In this document: in pieces, positions 26,789 to 38,100 of the stretch
Layout of the letters: every line of letters starts with the position of its first letter
Position numbering within the stretch: the first letter of the stretch is position 1
From: CAZISM01 sp964541895
GTDB taxonomy: Bacteria > Zhuqueibacterota > Zhuqueibacteria > Residuimicrobiales > Residuimicrobiaceae
Assembly (NCBI GenBank): GCA_964541895.1
Contig: CAZISM010000012.1
Location: forward strand, 1-64,000
DNA: 64,000 bases
Direction of reading: 5' to 3'
The notes under the pieces: generated by a model
Databases searched by the model: none
Told to the model about the DNA's origin: nothing
What the model saw: only the letters and a program-made list of their open reading frames with translations
Translations under genes and position numbers: made by a program

Positions 26789-29071
26789 ATGAAACGACCA
26801 TCTCTTATTTTCCACCTTGCGTGCCTGATCGCGATCGCGGTCAGCAGCGGGCACTCGCTCGCAGCCGTAACCGGTGCGCGCGAGACGTTTATGCAGGACC
26901 AAGCCGCGTCGGTCACAGTAGGCCGTGAAGCGCCGGGAACGGCGATATACGCACTCGCCGTTGGACCCGAAACCGCGCTCGTGGTCGCCAGCGAAAACGG
27001 TCTCTGGCAACAGAGCGCTGCCACCTGGCAAAAGCTGGCCCCGCCGCCGTTTCCAGTTCGAAAAATGGCTGCTGACAAAAAGCTGTTGTGGATTGCCAAT
27101 GGCAGTACGGTTGCCTGTCGCAGGGACGACCGCTGGCAGCAATACCGCCTGCCTGAAAACAGCGCGGTCACGGCTCTGTGCCCTGTGCAAGAGTTCTGCC
27201 TGGTGGCAACCACGTCCGGCCTGTGGCGCCTGGCGGGCGGAACATCTGTTCGCTTGACCAAAGAGAACATCAGCGTGCTCTCTTGCGCGGTTTTGCAAAA
27301 TCAGATCATCATCGGCTGTGAACAGGGCCTGTTTTCTGCGCCGCTTTCCCGGAACAAGACCCTCGTCCTCTCGCCTCTTTATCCAGCAGACCAGACCTAT
27401 AGCTGGTGGCCGCGCCAGGTGACAGCGCTGACCTCGAATGCACAAGGGTTGTGGCTCGGCTGCCAGGGCGGCGCCGCCAGGCTCGCAGACGGACAATGGA
27501 CGCTGTTTGCCGGCCAGGAGGGACTGCCCTATGATCACTTTACCTGCGCCGCCATAGCCGCTGACGGCGCAGTCTGGTTCGGCACCGAGCAGGGCCTCTG
27601 TCGATTCGACGGCCGGCGCTGGGCGTATCGCGCCTCCAGGCGTTGGCTGCCCGATAACCGGGTCAATGCCATCGCCGCCACGCCGGATGGCTCGGTCTGG
27701 ATTGCCACCCGCTCCGGCCTGGTCTGTTTTCGCTCGCAACCGACCACACTCGCGGACAAGGCGGCAACATTCGAACAGATTATCGAGCAGCGGCACACGC
27801 GCATGGGATTCATAGTCCGCAGCACGTTGAAGCAAGAGGGTGACTTTAGCACCGCCTGGATCAACCATACGGATAACGACGGACTGTACACCGCCATGTA
27901 CGGCGCCGCCGAAGCCTTTCGCTACGGTGCCGGCAAAGAGCCGCAAGCCAAGGCCAGAGCCGAACGCACCTTCAAGGCGTTAAAGCTGCTGACCGATGTT
28001 ACGGGCATTCCCGGCTTTCCGGCGCGGTCGGTCATTCCGGCCGACTGGTCGCCGAATCCCAACGAAAAGATGACACCCCAGGTCAACCGGCAGTTAAAAA
28101 ACAGCGATCCGCTGTGGAAAGAGATCTATCCGCGCTGGCCGAAAAGCAAAGATGGCCGCTATCTGTGGAAATGCGATACCAGCTCGGACGAAATCTGTGG
28201 CCACTATTTTTTCTACGCTGTCTATTATGATCTGGTGGCGGAAACTGAAGAGGAACGACGGCCGGTTCGTGCGCTGGTCAAAGCCATAACCGACCACATC
28301 GTCGATCACGGCTACAAACTGGTGGATTGGGACGGACAGCCCACACGCTGGGCCAACTGGTCGCCGGAATATGTCAACGCTCCTGAGGGCTGGGCGGACC
28401 GCGGTTTGCAATCCATGGAGATCCTCTCCTTCCTCAATGTAGCCCGTCACATCACCGGAGAAGAAAAGTATCTGCAGGCCGCGCACTATCTGTGCCAGGA
28501 ACACTCGTATCACATCAATGCGATTTCGGGACGCGCCGTGTTTCCACCCAATCTCGTGGTGCCCTGGGACAACAACCTGGCGTTTCTCAGCTATTATGGT
28601 CTGTTGAAATATGAAAAGAATTCCGATTTGTTGAAACTGTGGCAGGCCAGCATCGAGCGGAACTGGCTTTTCGCCAGCAGGCAGAACGATCCCTTTTTTA
28701 CCTTTGTCTACCGCATCTTTAAGCCGGATCAAGCCAGCCCCATACTGGAAGCCACGTTACCCGACATCAAGGACGCCATGGACAATGCCATAGGCACCTT
28801 GTGCGCAACGCCGCAAATTTTGCTGGGATGGGAGATGAAGAACAGCCATCGCCTGGATGTGGTTCTGGACAACACGCCCGGGCAACGGCCGCATTATGGT
28901 TGGTCGGTTTCAGGAAACGCCTTGCCCATTGACGAACGCTGTCACATCCGCATCAACAGCGACCATTTCAATCTTGATCATGAGCAGGGCGGCGGATTCT
29001 GCGAGTATGAAGGAACCCTGTTTTTGCTGCCTTATTATATGGCGCTCTATCACCAGCTGCTGCAAAACTGA
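26789..29071 (+). CDS. Secreted propeller plus (alpha/alpha) toroid protein
   Basis: A 760-residue protein with a signal peptide (MKRPSLIFHLACLIAIAVSS...LAA). Residues about 50-325 carry short propeller repeats like the two-component-regulator propellers (GLWLGCQGGAARLADGQW, AVWFGTEQGLCRFDGRRW, SVWIATRSGLVCF). Residues about 335-760 form a helical domain with repeated hairpins resembling an (alpha/alpha)6 toroid (DNDGLYTAMYGAAEAFRYGAG, CGHYFFYAVYYDLVAE, DRGLQSMEILSFLNVARHITG, EYEGTLFLLPYYMALYHQL). There is no histidine-kinase domain, so this is not a sensor kinase. It is likely a surface or periplasmic carbohydrate-active protein; no catalytic motif is recognised. It is convergent with a small membrane gene 4 bases downstream. 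Confidence 0.7.
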   Translation: MKRPSLIFHLACLIAIAVSSGHSLAAVTGARETFMQDQAASVTVGREAPGTAIYALAVGPETALVVASENGLWQQSAATWQKLAPPPFPVRKMAADKKLLWIANGSTVACRRDDRWQQYRLPENSAVTALCPVQEFCLVATTSGLWRLAGGTSVRLTKENISVLSCAVLQNQIIIGCEQGLFSAPLSRNKTLVLSPLYPADQTYSWWPRQVTALTSNAQGLWLGCQGGAARLADGQWTLFAGQEGLPYDHFTCAAIAADGAVWFGTEQGLCRFDGRRWAYRASRRWLPDNRVNAIAATPDGSVWIATRSGLVCFRSQPTTLADKAATFEQIIEQRHTRMGFIVRSTLKQEGDFSTAWINHTDNDGLYTAMYGAAEAFRYGAGKEPQAKARAERTFKALKLLTDVTGIPGFPARSVIPADWSPNPNEKMTPQVNRQLKNSDPLWKEIYPRWPKSKDGRYLWKCDTSSDEICGHYFFYAVYYDLVAETEEERRPVRALVKAITDHIVDHGYKLVDWDGQPTRWANWSPEYVNAPEGWADRGLQSMEILSFLNVARHITGEEKYLQAAHYLCQEHSYHINAISGRAVFPPNLVVPWDNNLAFLSYYGLLKYEKNSDLLKLWQASIERNWLFASRQNDPFFTFVYRIFKPDQASPILEATLPDIKDAMDNAIGTLCATPQILLGWEMKNSHRLDVVLDNTPGQRPHYGWSVSGNALPIDERCHIRINSDHFNLDHEQGGGFCEYEGTLFLLPYYMALYHQLLQN

Positions 29072-29075
29072 GGCA

Positions 29076-29276
29076 TCAGGCCCTGCGGCCGCCGCCGAGA
29101 ACACGCGCCGGCAACAGGAACAGGGCGCGCACAAATTCGAGGACGCCTTCAACCGCAAAGCCAAGCAGTCGAAACGGCAACAGCAACAGCCACACCAGCG
29201 GATACAGGATCAGCGCCAGCAGGGCGATCGGCCAGCATATGATAAACAGGATCAGCCACAACAAAAATTTTGCCAT
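29076..29276 (-). CDS. Small hydrophobic membrane protein
   Basis: A 66-residue protein, almost all hydrophobic, with two or three closely spaced helices (FLLWLILFIICWPIALLALI, LVWLLLLPFRLLGFAV) and a short basic tail GGGRRA. AGGAG precedes the ATG by 5 bases. I do not recognise a family. It lies alone between the convergent propeller gene and a sorting-tail protein. Confidence 0.6.
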   Translation of the reverse strand: MAKFLLWLILFIICWPIALLALILYPLVWLLLLPFRLLGFAVEGVLEFVRALFLLPARVLGGGRRA

Positions 29277-29339
29277 CGTAATCTCCTGCGTACAAACCCT
29301 TATCTCTTTGTAATAGTGTACGCAAAAGAGGCAAAGGGG

Positions 29340-30899
29340 TTACATGATCACGGCCAGTTTTTGCACCCATGCCGACACCGAGGTCTCCAGCTTGTAGAGA
29401 TACAGGCCCGATGGCAGCCCGGCGGCCGAAAAGGGGTATCGATGCGCGCCGGCGTCCAGCGTCTGATCCACGATCGTGGCGACCTCTCGCCCTAAAAGAT
29501 CGTATACCGCCAGACGGACGCGTTGCGAGCGCGCCAGCGTAAACGAGATAAACGTCTGCGCATTGAATGGATTGGGATAATTCTGCTCCAGCCGGCTATC
29601 CAGGTCGATCCTGTTTTTCGGCACACGGGTGGAGTTCTGTTTTACCTGAAAGCAGTGCACCACACATTTTTCTTCATCAGCCAGGCGCTCGAAAAAATAA
29701 AAAAGGCCACGGCGGCGGTCAAAGCAGCAGGCGCCGACGCAGTTGGACTTGTAGCGATCATGTTCGTACCCGGGACGGATCAGGTACGGATTCAGATTCA
29801 TCACTGCATAGGGCTGCGGCCACCAGGCCGCCTTTTTGCCTTGCGCCACCTGCGCCAGATCCTGGGGATCATAAAAAAGTATCTGCGCCTGTATACTGTC
29901 AGCCCACCAGCCGCGTTGATCGTGGGGAGGATCCGACACCGGCGGATAGGGTCCGTTTTCAGGCCACACCACACCGTTGCTGAACCCATACCAGCAATGT
30001 CCCATGGCTTTGGTGCCGATAAAAATGACCGCCGCCTGCCCGCCGGCCGTCAGCCAGGCGCCGCCGGACCACTCATCCGGATGCTTGCAATATGCCATAT
30101 CAGTGGAATCATTATTGGCTACCTCCGGACTGCCGGGCTGCAGCCGGCCATAGGTCAACAGCTGGGTGATCTGCACGATCTCGCTCTGTGGCGGCGGTGG
30201 ATCATCGCCGGCCCAGGGCGCATAGGCAAACAGAGCCGGCCCGTGGCCGCCCCAGCCGCCATCCCGAAACCGGCCGGTGGCCAGCCGCTTGCCGCCGGCA
30301 TACGCATTCGCCCACTCTTCGGGTATTTCAAAGAGATAATCGTTGGTGATGTAATTGGTCAACTTCCCCATAAACCACGGACCCTTTGGTGCCGGCGACG
30401 ACAAACTCAGTTCACACCAGCCATGGGACGGCACCAGGTCAAACTGAAAATGCTGCCCCCAGCAAAAATGCAGTTTTCCGGTTCGTTGCGTGCCCATGGC
30501 CGGCAGATATTCCAGGTCCGCCCGGGCGATTTCCAGCGGCCCGAACATCTGGCCGGTGATATCGGCAAACGGCTGCAGAGTCGTGGCGACCGCTAACTGA
30601 TTCAGGTCGCGACTGCTCCCCGGCACCGGGATGCTGATCTCAGATACCTGCTGATGGTGATCATGGCCGATGGCAAAGATAGAGCCGGGGAAACCGTCGT
30701 TTGCGCCGCCAGGGTCACCTCCCGGATAATAGGTGGCGCCATAGCCGCTAAAGTTCCAATCCGAACCGCCGGAAGGCCCGGGCAATCGAAAAGCACCGAG
30801 ATAGTTCAGATCCGACGGTTGCAGCCGTTGCGAAAAGGTCGGCGGGACCAGGGCCATCACCATCAGTGTCAACATCATTCCACAGCTTTTTCTTTTCAT
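29340..30899 (-). CDS. Secreted protein with C-terminal sorting tail, function unknown
   Basis: A 519-residue protein with the start placed at MKRKSCGMMLTLMVMAL, which gives a signal peptide; the longer frame to 30998 has no such signal. The body (DLNYLGAFRLPGPSG, FAIGHDHHQQVSEI, YITNDYLFEIPEEWANAYAGG, GHGPALFAYAPWAG, ATGRFRDGGWGGHG) reads as a beta-rich propeller-like domain that I cannot name. The last 85 residues are a sorting or FlgD-like tail: LEQNYPNPFNAQTFISFTL, VRLAVYDLLGREVATI, GLPSGLYLYKLE. Such tails direct export by a type IX-like route in the FCB group. It sits 125 bases downstream of the beta-helix protein on the same strand. Confidence 0.75.
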   Translation of the reverse strand: MKRKSCGMMLTLMVMALVPPTFSQRLQPSDLNYLGAFRLPGPSGGSDWNFSGYGATYYPGGDPGGANDGFPGSIFAIGHDHHQQVSEISIPVPGSSRDLNQLAVATTLQPFADITGQMFGPLEIARADLEYLPAMGTQRTGKLHFCWGQHFQFDLVPSHGWCELSLSSPAPKGPWFMGKLTNYITNDYLFEIPEEWANAYAGGKRLATGRFRDGGWGGHGPALFAYAPWAGDDPPPPQSEIVQITQLLTYGRLQPGSPEVANNDSTDMAYCKHPDEWSGGAWLTAGGQAAVIFIGTKAMGHCWYGFSNGVVWPENGPYPPVSDPPHDQRGWWADSIQAQILFYDPQDLAQVAQGKKAAWWPQPYAVMNLNPYLIRPGYEHDRYKSNCVGACCFDRRRGLFYFFERLADEEKCVVHCFQVKQNSTRVPKNRIDLDSRLEQNYPNPFNAQTFISFTLARSQRVRLAVYDLLGREVATIVDQTLDAGAHRYPFSAAGLPSGLYLYKLETSVSAWVQKLAVIM

Positions 30900-31024
30900 T
30901 TCATGCACCAGACAGGTTAATCCCAATCCCCGATGGCCGGCCGAATCGCCCGTTTGTCCCTCGATTCGGCCGGCAGCGTCTGCTTTCATTCTCCCCACAG
31001 AGAACTGAGAAATGACAATCCCGG

Positions 31025-34000
31025 CTATTGCAGCAGGATCATTTTTTTAATGGCCGAAAATTCATTGATGTGAATTTTATAAAAATAAACACCGGAAGAG
31101 AGGGTGTTATTTCGATACTTGATTTCATGCCAACCCGATTCACAGGTTTGATCCAACAGCACGGCGACCGAGCGGCCGATAAGATCGAACAGTTCGATGC
31201 GCACCCGACCAGCCTCCCTGACGCCGAACCGTATGGTGGTTGACGGATTGAACGGATTGGGATGATTTTGCAGCAACGCGTATTCCACCGGCGCCTGGGT
31301 TGTTTCCTGCCGCACGCGTGTCGTCACGCCCCGGGAAAATTCCGAGGTATTGCCCGCGGCATCGGTGGCGGTGGCGGTAACAACCGGTCCGGCCGGCATG
31401 CCGTTCCAAACGAATCGTCCGTCTGCGTCCGCCGTCACCGACGCTTCAAAGATATCGCCCTCGTCATCCTGGGTGGAAAAGATTTCCACCACGCTGTTAG
31501 GCGGCGCCGTGCCGCTGACCGGCGACATGCCGGTGATCGTGGGAGCCGCCAGTCTCTGATTGCCTGCCTGCAACTCGATACCGATATAGCCATTCTGATA
31601 GATCCGGTTTTGCGTTATGGTGTTAAAGGCGGTGGCCGGTTCCATAACGCGGACTCCGCATTCGCCGTTAAATGCAATATGGTTGCCGGGACCGATGAGG
31701 TTATGATTGGCGCCGTATCCCATAAAAACTCCCAGAGTCCCGTTCGGCAAAGCCACTGTACCGGACGAATCTGTTCCAATAAAATTTCCTGCTACCTTGT
31801 TGTCGACAGCGCCCTGGCCCATATAAAACCCGGCCCGGCCATTAGCGGAAACAACGTTGCCTTGGCCTGGTTCCAATCCTCCAATGATGTTAATGGCGGA
31901 GGTTATGAACACTCCATAGTCGCTGTTTGGCAGCGGCGTATCACCGGCCGGCCCCACACCGATATGGTTGCCCTGAACGGTGCAAAAGGTGCTCCAGATT
32001 GAACCTAATAGAATTCCTTTTCTGTTACCGGAGATGAGATTGCGGTCACCAACCTGGGCTCCACCTATGAAAGCAAATGCAGCCGAGTCGTAGACGGCAA
32101 CGCCGGTGCTATTCCCCAACGCCATTCTCCCGTCCGCTGAAGTCCCAATACGGTTGCCGATGATGCGGGTGCTGTCACAGCCGCGACCATGCAGCGCTAC
32201 ACCTTCCGTCACATGACCGGAAAGAACGTTGCCAGGACCGATGATATTGCCCGAACAATGAGAAAGAATCATAACGCCGATCCCACCTTTCAGTGTATCA
32301 TCGCCCGTTCTCTTTAAGCCGATATAATTGCCCAGTATTTGATTATACCTAGAGGCATTTTCCAACTGGATCGCTATACTGCGCAAACCGGCAATGATGT
32401 TGCGCTGCGAAGGATCGAGGCCGCCGATGATGTTATAACTGGCGCTTGAGCAAATGATGGCCGTTCTCGTATTGCCCTTGCGTTGCATCCCCGACGCATC
32501 GGTGCCAAGATAACAGCCCATGATTTTATTGCCATCGCCATCCAGTTTCAGCAACGTGCTGGTAAAGTTGTTGAGCACCAATCCCTGCAGAGTGTTTTCA
32601 TTGCCGAGCAATCCCACCGCCCAGCTGTCCGGAATCGCGGTGCCATCGATGACAATTTCCGGTCCGTTGGGATTGACATCGTAGCCGATGAATCGAGACT
32701 GTGACGCGCCGTATACGATAGTTCCGGTATAAAAAAGATTCAAAGGATTGGAAGTGGGGCGTATGGTCCAGGTACCGGTGGCGGCGTCATAACCTGGGTC
32801 GGAAAGCGGGATCCTGAACAAAACGCTGTCAACGCCGGCGTGTTCGTCAGCCTCTTTGAGGGCCTGGCGCAACGACCCGGCTCCCGAGTCCTTGGTGTTG
32901 GTGACCACAAAACCGGAGACCACTGTGGTGGGCAAAGCCAGATGGAGTTTCCCCAGCGCCTTGGCCGATTCCCAGAGAAAACCGAACGGCCACTCTGCCG
33001 CATAGCCATAATGGTAGGGATAGAAATGACCCGGGTCGTTGATCCATATGGCAAAACCCATGGTGCGCCCGGCGGCGTTGGCCACAGGGATGGCCAGTTC
33101 GTACTGCACATGACCGCTGGCAACGGAAATCTTGGCCGGCAGAGTGGGCAAGGCCACCGGGGTGGCAAAGGTCAAATGATTGGGATACTCGCCGGCATAA
33201 CCGGTGAACCAACCACCGACCGAGTTGACAATGATGGCGCCTTCATTACCCGGCAAAGTTGCCGGCCAGGCTTCGTTATTATTGAAATCATAAACGATGT
33301 CCAACTGGTTGTTGCCATCAATAAAAGTATCAACCGTGTCGTCCACGGCGATATAGAGCGTATTTTGGTTGTTCTTTACCAGTAGTTCGATGGCCACTTT
33401 GGAGCGGGAAGTGACGATATCGATTTTTCTGGCGTCATACCATTCCATCGGATTGATCACGCCGTCGATGGTGGGCTCAGTCACAGCCCATAACGAATTA
33501 AGACGCTGGCCTTCTGCATTCGGAATTGCACTGACGATCCGGGAGGGCCCGTCGGTGCCGGCCGCATCTGCAGCCACCTTGTAATAATAGGTCGCACCGT
33601 TACTGACCGCTGTATCAAGCCAGTCCCGCATGATCGCGCCGTGGCTGCCCCGCAGAGTCAGATCCACTGCAGCGACCTGTACGAACGGTCCACTGTTGGA
33701 GGTGGCTCGACTGATGGTATATTTGGTGATATCCTCACGACCATAGGGCGGGTCCCAGGTTAACGGCACCCGCCCGTTGAATCCGGAGCCGGCGGTTACA
33801 TTGAGAGGGACTCTGGCGCCGTACCAATTGCCATAGATGTCGCTATGGCCGTTGCGCATGTCCGCCCAGGCCAGGGTATGGATCCCTTCCATGCCGATGG
33901 CCAGACAGGTTGCATTCTTGCTGCTGGCGGTCTCACTGCGACGGACATGAGCGCCTTCCGGATTGCCGGCATGGTCAAATGATCGTGTATAGATATTAAT

Positions 34001-35002
34001 CAAGCTGGTCGATTGGGCGGCAAAGGCAATCACATAGCCGTTGGACAGCCGGGGCGATATGCAGGACATCTGTGCGACCTCAATGGGATCGCCGGCCGTG
34101 GCATCAGGCACTCTGAATTCCTTATCGAGGGCATGATTGGTAGCTGATACGAAACGCGCATACACCGAAGGCATGGCCCCGTACTGCCACGATACCATAT
34201 AATCACCATTGAACTGCAGGGCGACGGAAGGTCGCGAAGCCATGGGCGCGCCGGCGGCATGGTGGCTGACCAGCACATTCCCCTCGATGGGTGTGCCCTG
34301 GGCCGAATATCGCTGCGCGTAAATGGCATAGGTTCCTGTCGGCGGCGTATAATCCCGGCCGTCCTCCCACACCACGATGAATTCATTATTATATCCTGTC
34401 GCAACGGCGGGAGCCTGCTGAGCGCCACGCGCCTCGCTGTTGATGCGCAGGTTGCTGCCGGAGGCCCGATACAGATAATCGAAACGCTGCAGGTAGACCT
34501 CCGTTGCGGCGCCCTCCCTGCTATCCTGCCAGCAGACGATGGTGTTTTCATTATAGTCTACGGCCACTGCGGGATTCATGCGGCCGGCGCCGGTGACCGA
34601 GTTGACCTTGATGGCGGATGTCAAGGCCACACCGTTGGCGGCAAACCATCTCACATAGACGTCGTTGCCGGTGGTGCTGCTGTCTTCCCAAACCAGGGCA
34701 AACTCGCCCCGCTCTGAAACGGCCACACGCGGCCGCACCTTTTTACCGGCTGTGGTCGGAGTGAGCAGCAGGTTGGTGCGGATCCGTTGCCCTTTCGGGC
34801 TGACGATTTGGCCATAGATGCGCGGCGATCCATCCCGATAATCCTCCCAGCATAACACCAAAAATCCTTGAAGGTTAGCCGCCATGGCCGGATTTTTTTG
34901 CACCGTGGTGCCGGTGTCATCGTTCATTCGTTGATCAGCAGCATGCAACGAAAAAACAATACTTTGACCCAACACCAGCAAAAGAGGAAATAGCCGTTTC
35001 AT
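31025..35002 (-). CDS. Giant secreted protein: lectin-like repeats, FN3, CBM9-like and beta-helix domains, sorting tail
   Basis: A 1325-residue protein with a signal peptide (MKRLFPLLLVLGQSIVFSLHA). Residues about 25-400 hold repeats of the form NPAVAVDYNENTIVCWQD, FIVVWEDGRD and MVSWQYG. A fibronectin type III domain follows at about 410-500 (PLTWDPPYGREDITKYTISR). A CBM9-like domain is at about 500-690 (EPTIDGVINPMEWYDARK, LDIVYDFNNNEAW). A right-handed beta-helix is at about 715-1130, with NosD-like repeats (IIGNRIGTS, VQGNHIGVG, VAGNFIGTDSSGT). An Ig-like segment follows, then the sorting tail LLQNHPNPFNPSTTIRFGV. It is probably a surface polysaccharide-binding or lyase-like protein. No catalytic residues could be assigned. 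Confidence 0.8.
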   Translation of the reverse strand: MKRLFPLLLVLGQSIVFSLHAADQRMNDDTGTTVQKNPAMAANLQGFLVLCWEDYRDGSPRIYGQIVSPKGQRIRTNLLLTPTTAGKKVRPRVAVSERGEFALVWEDSSTTGNDVYVRWFAANGVALTSAIKVNSVTGAGRMNPAVAVDYNENTIVCWQDSREGAATEVYLQRFDYLYRASGSNLRINSEARGAQQAPAVATGYNNEFIVVWEDGRDYTPPTGTYAIYAQRYSAQGTPIEGNVLVSHHAAGAPMASRPSVALQFNGDYMVSWQYGAMPSVYARFVSATNHALDKEFRVPDATAGDPIEVAQMSCISPRLSNGYVIAFAAQSTSLINIYTRSFDHAGNPEGAHVRRSETASSKNATCLAIGMEGIHTLAWADMRNGHSDIYGNWYGARVPLNVTAGSGFNGRVPLTWDPPYGREDITKYTISRATSNSGPFVQVAAVDLTLRGSHGAIMRDWLDTAVSNGATYYYKVAADAAGTDGPSRIVSAIPNAEGQRLNSLWAVTEPTIDGVINPMEWYDARKIDIVTSRSKVAIELLVKNNQNTLYIAVDDTVDTFIDGNNQLDIVYDFNNNEAWPATLPGNEGAIIVNSVGGWFTGYAGEYPNHLTFATPVALPTLPAKISVASGHVQYELAIPVANAAGRTMGFAIWINDPGHFYPYHYGYAAEWPFGFLWESAKALGKLHLALPTTVVSGFVVTNTKDSGAGSLRQALKEADEHAGVDSVLFRIPLSDPGYDAATGTWTIRPTSNPLNLFYTGTIVYGASQSRFIGYDVNPNGPEIVIDGTAIPDSWAVGLLGNENTLQGLVLNNFTSTLLKLDGDGNKIMGCYLGTDASGMQRKGNTRTAIICSSASYNIIGGLDPSQRNIIAGLRSIAIQLENASRYNQILGNYIGLKRTGDDTLKGGIGVMILSHCSGNIIGPGNVLSGHVTEGVALHGRGCDSTRIIGNRIGTSADGRMALGNSTGVAVYDSAAFAFIGGAQVGDRNLISGNRKGILLGSIWSTFCTVQGNHIGVGPAGDTPLPNSDYGVFITSAINIIGGLEPGQGNVVSANGRAGFYMGQGAVDNKVAGNFIGTDSSGTVALPNGTLGVFMGYGANHNLIGPGNHIAFNGECGVRVMEPATAFNTITQNRIYQNGYIGIELQAGNQRLAAPTITGMSPVSGTAPPNSVVEIFSTQDDEGDIFEASVTADADGRFVWNGMPAGPVVTATATDAAGNTSEFSRGVTTRVRQETTQAPVEYALLQNHPNPFNPSTTIRFGVREAGRVRIELFDLIGRSVAVLLDQTCESGWHEIKYRNNTLSSGVYFYKIHINEFSAIKKMILLQ

Positions 35003-35166
35003 ATTCTGCTCCTTTTAAAGGTCGGCTGGTTGGCAGTTACAGCTTTACTATTAGTCGAGCAGAACGGGACCGATTTTTAATGATTTCGAAAAATTCTGCG
35101 ACGCGAGAGGCCGGATTCCGACAGATCGATGGCGCCGCTTGAACCTGGCATAGGGGGCTTGCCGGA

Positions 35167-38100
35167 TCAGTCGCCTATCAGTACGAATCCGCTCCACATC
35201 ATGGGAGCGGCTGTGGCGGGATTTTTTATCATGGCCAGTTTAGCTGTACGAGCGGCCGCCGTACAGGAGCGATCAGCCAGCAGGTCTGCATAAAAAGCGG
35301 TCATAAAATCCCGGGTATGACGATCAGAGATCTTCCATAATGAAACCAGGACCCGTCGCGCGCCGGAATACAAAAATCCCCGGGTCAACGACATCAACCC
35401 TTCGCCGGCTCTAAGGGTACCCATGCCGCTTTCACAGCTGCCGAGCACCAGCAGATCGGCGTCCAGCGCCAGATTGAACGTTTCCGCGGCATAGAGCACA
35501 CCGTCTTCTTTGTGATCTGTGTCCGGAGAAAAAATCAATCCGGACAGTTGCGGCACACTCTCGTTGATCAGGCCATGGGTGGCCACATGAACCAGGCGAT
35601 GCGCCCCTGCCGATGCCTTGAACTGTTTTTCGGTAGCCTGATCGTGCATATAGCCGGTCGCCTTTTTATTCTGCTGTTCGAACAGCGCCATAATGGTCTG
35701 AACTTCATCCTCTGAATAGCGCAGTTCATTGAAACGGCGGCCGTCGATGCTGATGGAACGATAGCTGCTGTCGTACGCGCTCCTGCTTCTCAGCTCAGCC
35801 AATACCGGCGCAGCCAGTGTGCTGTCCCTGAACACCGGAGCAAAGCCGAGAAAATCGCCGCGCTCCGGCCGGAGCGATGCACCGCGCTCCTTCTCCATTC
35901 CATGCCGGTAGAGCAGGGCGGAATAGTGGTAGCTGATGTCAAACCCGTTGATCAGATACGGCAGGCTGGAATAGTTGGCGTTGCCGGCCTTGACCGGTTT
36001 TTGCAGGAGCGCTTCAAACGGCACCTTGTACAATTCGCCGTGCGGAATGATGAGCAGTCGCGTGACCGCCGCCAGGTTCTTCTGCTGCGGTCGCAGCAGC
36101 TTTTCATGGAGCCGGTGGCTGTGTGAAAGGAACCCGCCTTTATCCATTTTTTTGATGGAGCGGGTCAGTGCGCTGATGGTGTTGACAAAATTCGAATCAA
36201 TGGCGGTGACAGAGCCGTCGAGTCCCTTGCGGGTGACTGTGAAGCAGTAGAGGGTATTGGCCGAATCCATATAGTAATCCAGCAGCGCGGTCCCTTCATT
36301 CATGCCGGCCTGCAGGGAGGCTATGTTCAGCGGTCGGGCATCCTGGAACAGTTGCGCATATTCGGGATATTCACGGCCAAAACGGACACGGAGGAGGCGA
36401 TGGCGTTCGTGAGCGGCAAAGAGATTATCGCTGTACTCCCGCAGTCGAAGAGTATCTTTTTTTACGCCCTTTTGCTGTTCCTTCTGCTGCCTGGTTTCAT
36501 AAAAGGTAATATCGGCACGTGTCTCACGCTCCAGATTCAGCAGGCTGTCCGGTACTCCGGCAAACCTGCGTGCCTGGGTTTCCTGAACGAGATGCCACAG
36601 CACGGCGGATTTCGCCTTTTCACACATGACAAAGGCGGTCTGCAGAAACGAGTTCTCTCCCGTGTTTTTCCACAGCTGCATGGCGGTGCGGACGGCGCGA
36701 TCATAGATAAAATTTACCTCTTCTGAGGTTTCCAGTTTTGATTCTGTCCCTTCATAGCGATCCAGCAGGTGATCGAGCAGATCCGCTGCCAGGGTGCAGG
36801 TCTGCAGGCAAGCTGTCAGGTCCCCCTGGTCCAGGGTCACCCGGTGATAATACTCTTCCAGCGTCCGGCCTTTTTGGGCCAGGACATCAACAACGGCCCG
36901 GCTGGCCTGCAGCGATGCCGGCGCGGGATTTTCATGATAATGCTGCGGGTGGAACGTTCCCGAGAGGCGGCAAAGCGCCGCCTGAATTTGCGCAAAGGTT
37001 TTTCCCCACTCTTTTTGTTCCATGTAGATCATAGCCCGCCGCCGGTCAATGACCGTAAGCGCCGGATAGGCGGTGCCCATCGCGGCCGAGAGCAATGAAT
37101 CGGCGCGGTCGTAATCATGCAGGGCTTGACTCCATTCCTTCCTGGCTGCGTGCAAATCGCCCAAATCCTGATGGGCGTGGCCGATCATATAATAGCGTGC
37201 CCCGTGCCGGGCGACGAGAAGGTCGATCCCCTTGTCATAGTGGGCAAGGGCCGAGTCGAGCTGACCGGCTGCGCTGAACATATCCGCCACCTTGTTGTGT
37301 CGTGTGGCAACCAGGGGATGCTGTTCACCCAGCACTTTGCTGTCGATGGTCAAAGCCTTTTGTGCAAAAACGAGAGCGGCCGCCGGCTCACCCTTGCGCA
37401 AATAAAGACTGCTCATCATCTCGTAACAGCGCGTCACCTCCACATGGTTTTCACCGTAGGCTTTCAGGCTGATGGCGAGCGATTGATCGAAATACTGCAG
37501 CGCGAGATCCAGATCGCCGCGCAGCTGGTAGGCAGAGCCGATCTTTTGGTAGCTGCCGGCGATCACCGGGTGATGTTCCTTGTACACCTGCCGTCGCAGC
37601 GCCAGGGCTTGCCGATAAAAGTCCAGCGCCTGGTCATAATCGCCGCGCATATAATGCACATTGCCCACATTGTTTAAAGAGTTGGCGATGCTGGGATCGC
37701 TCGCCGGCATGGTTTGCCGTTTGAGGTCAAGGCCGCGCGTGAAATCATCGAGGGCGCGATCAAAATAGCCCTTTTCAAAATGGATGATGCCGCGATTATT
37801 CCAATACTGGGCCATGTGCGCGTTCTCTTCGCCAAACAGGGCTCGAATGACTTTGGCCCCTTCCTCGTAGCAGGCCAGCGCGCGATCGTAATCGCCGCGG
37901 GCATACCGGCACACGCCCAGCCGCTGCCAGGACTCGCTGACCTTGATATGGATATCCCCGAGATGTTTCTTGCGCAGCTGCAGCGCCGTTTCAGCCATGG
38001 CCGTCGCTTTTTCATATTCGCCGCGGTCGTAGAGAATGACGCCGGTGCTGGCGCAGTTTTCTCCGTATTCGGGGCTGTCTTCCCCTTTTTGAAGGCGAAT

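Noticed and set aside
26726..27946. A 406-codon minus-strand frame
   Set aside because: Opposite the secreted propeller gene; no motifs.
26789..29071. Sensor histidine kinase
   Set aside because: Propeller repeats suggest it, but there are no H, N or G boxes and no response-regulator domain.
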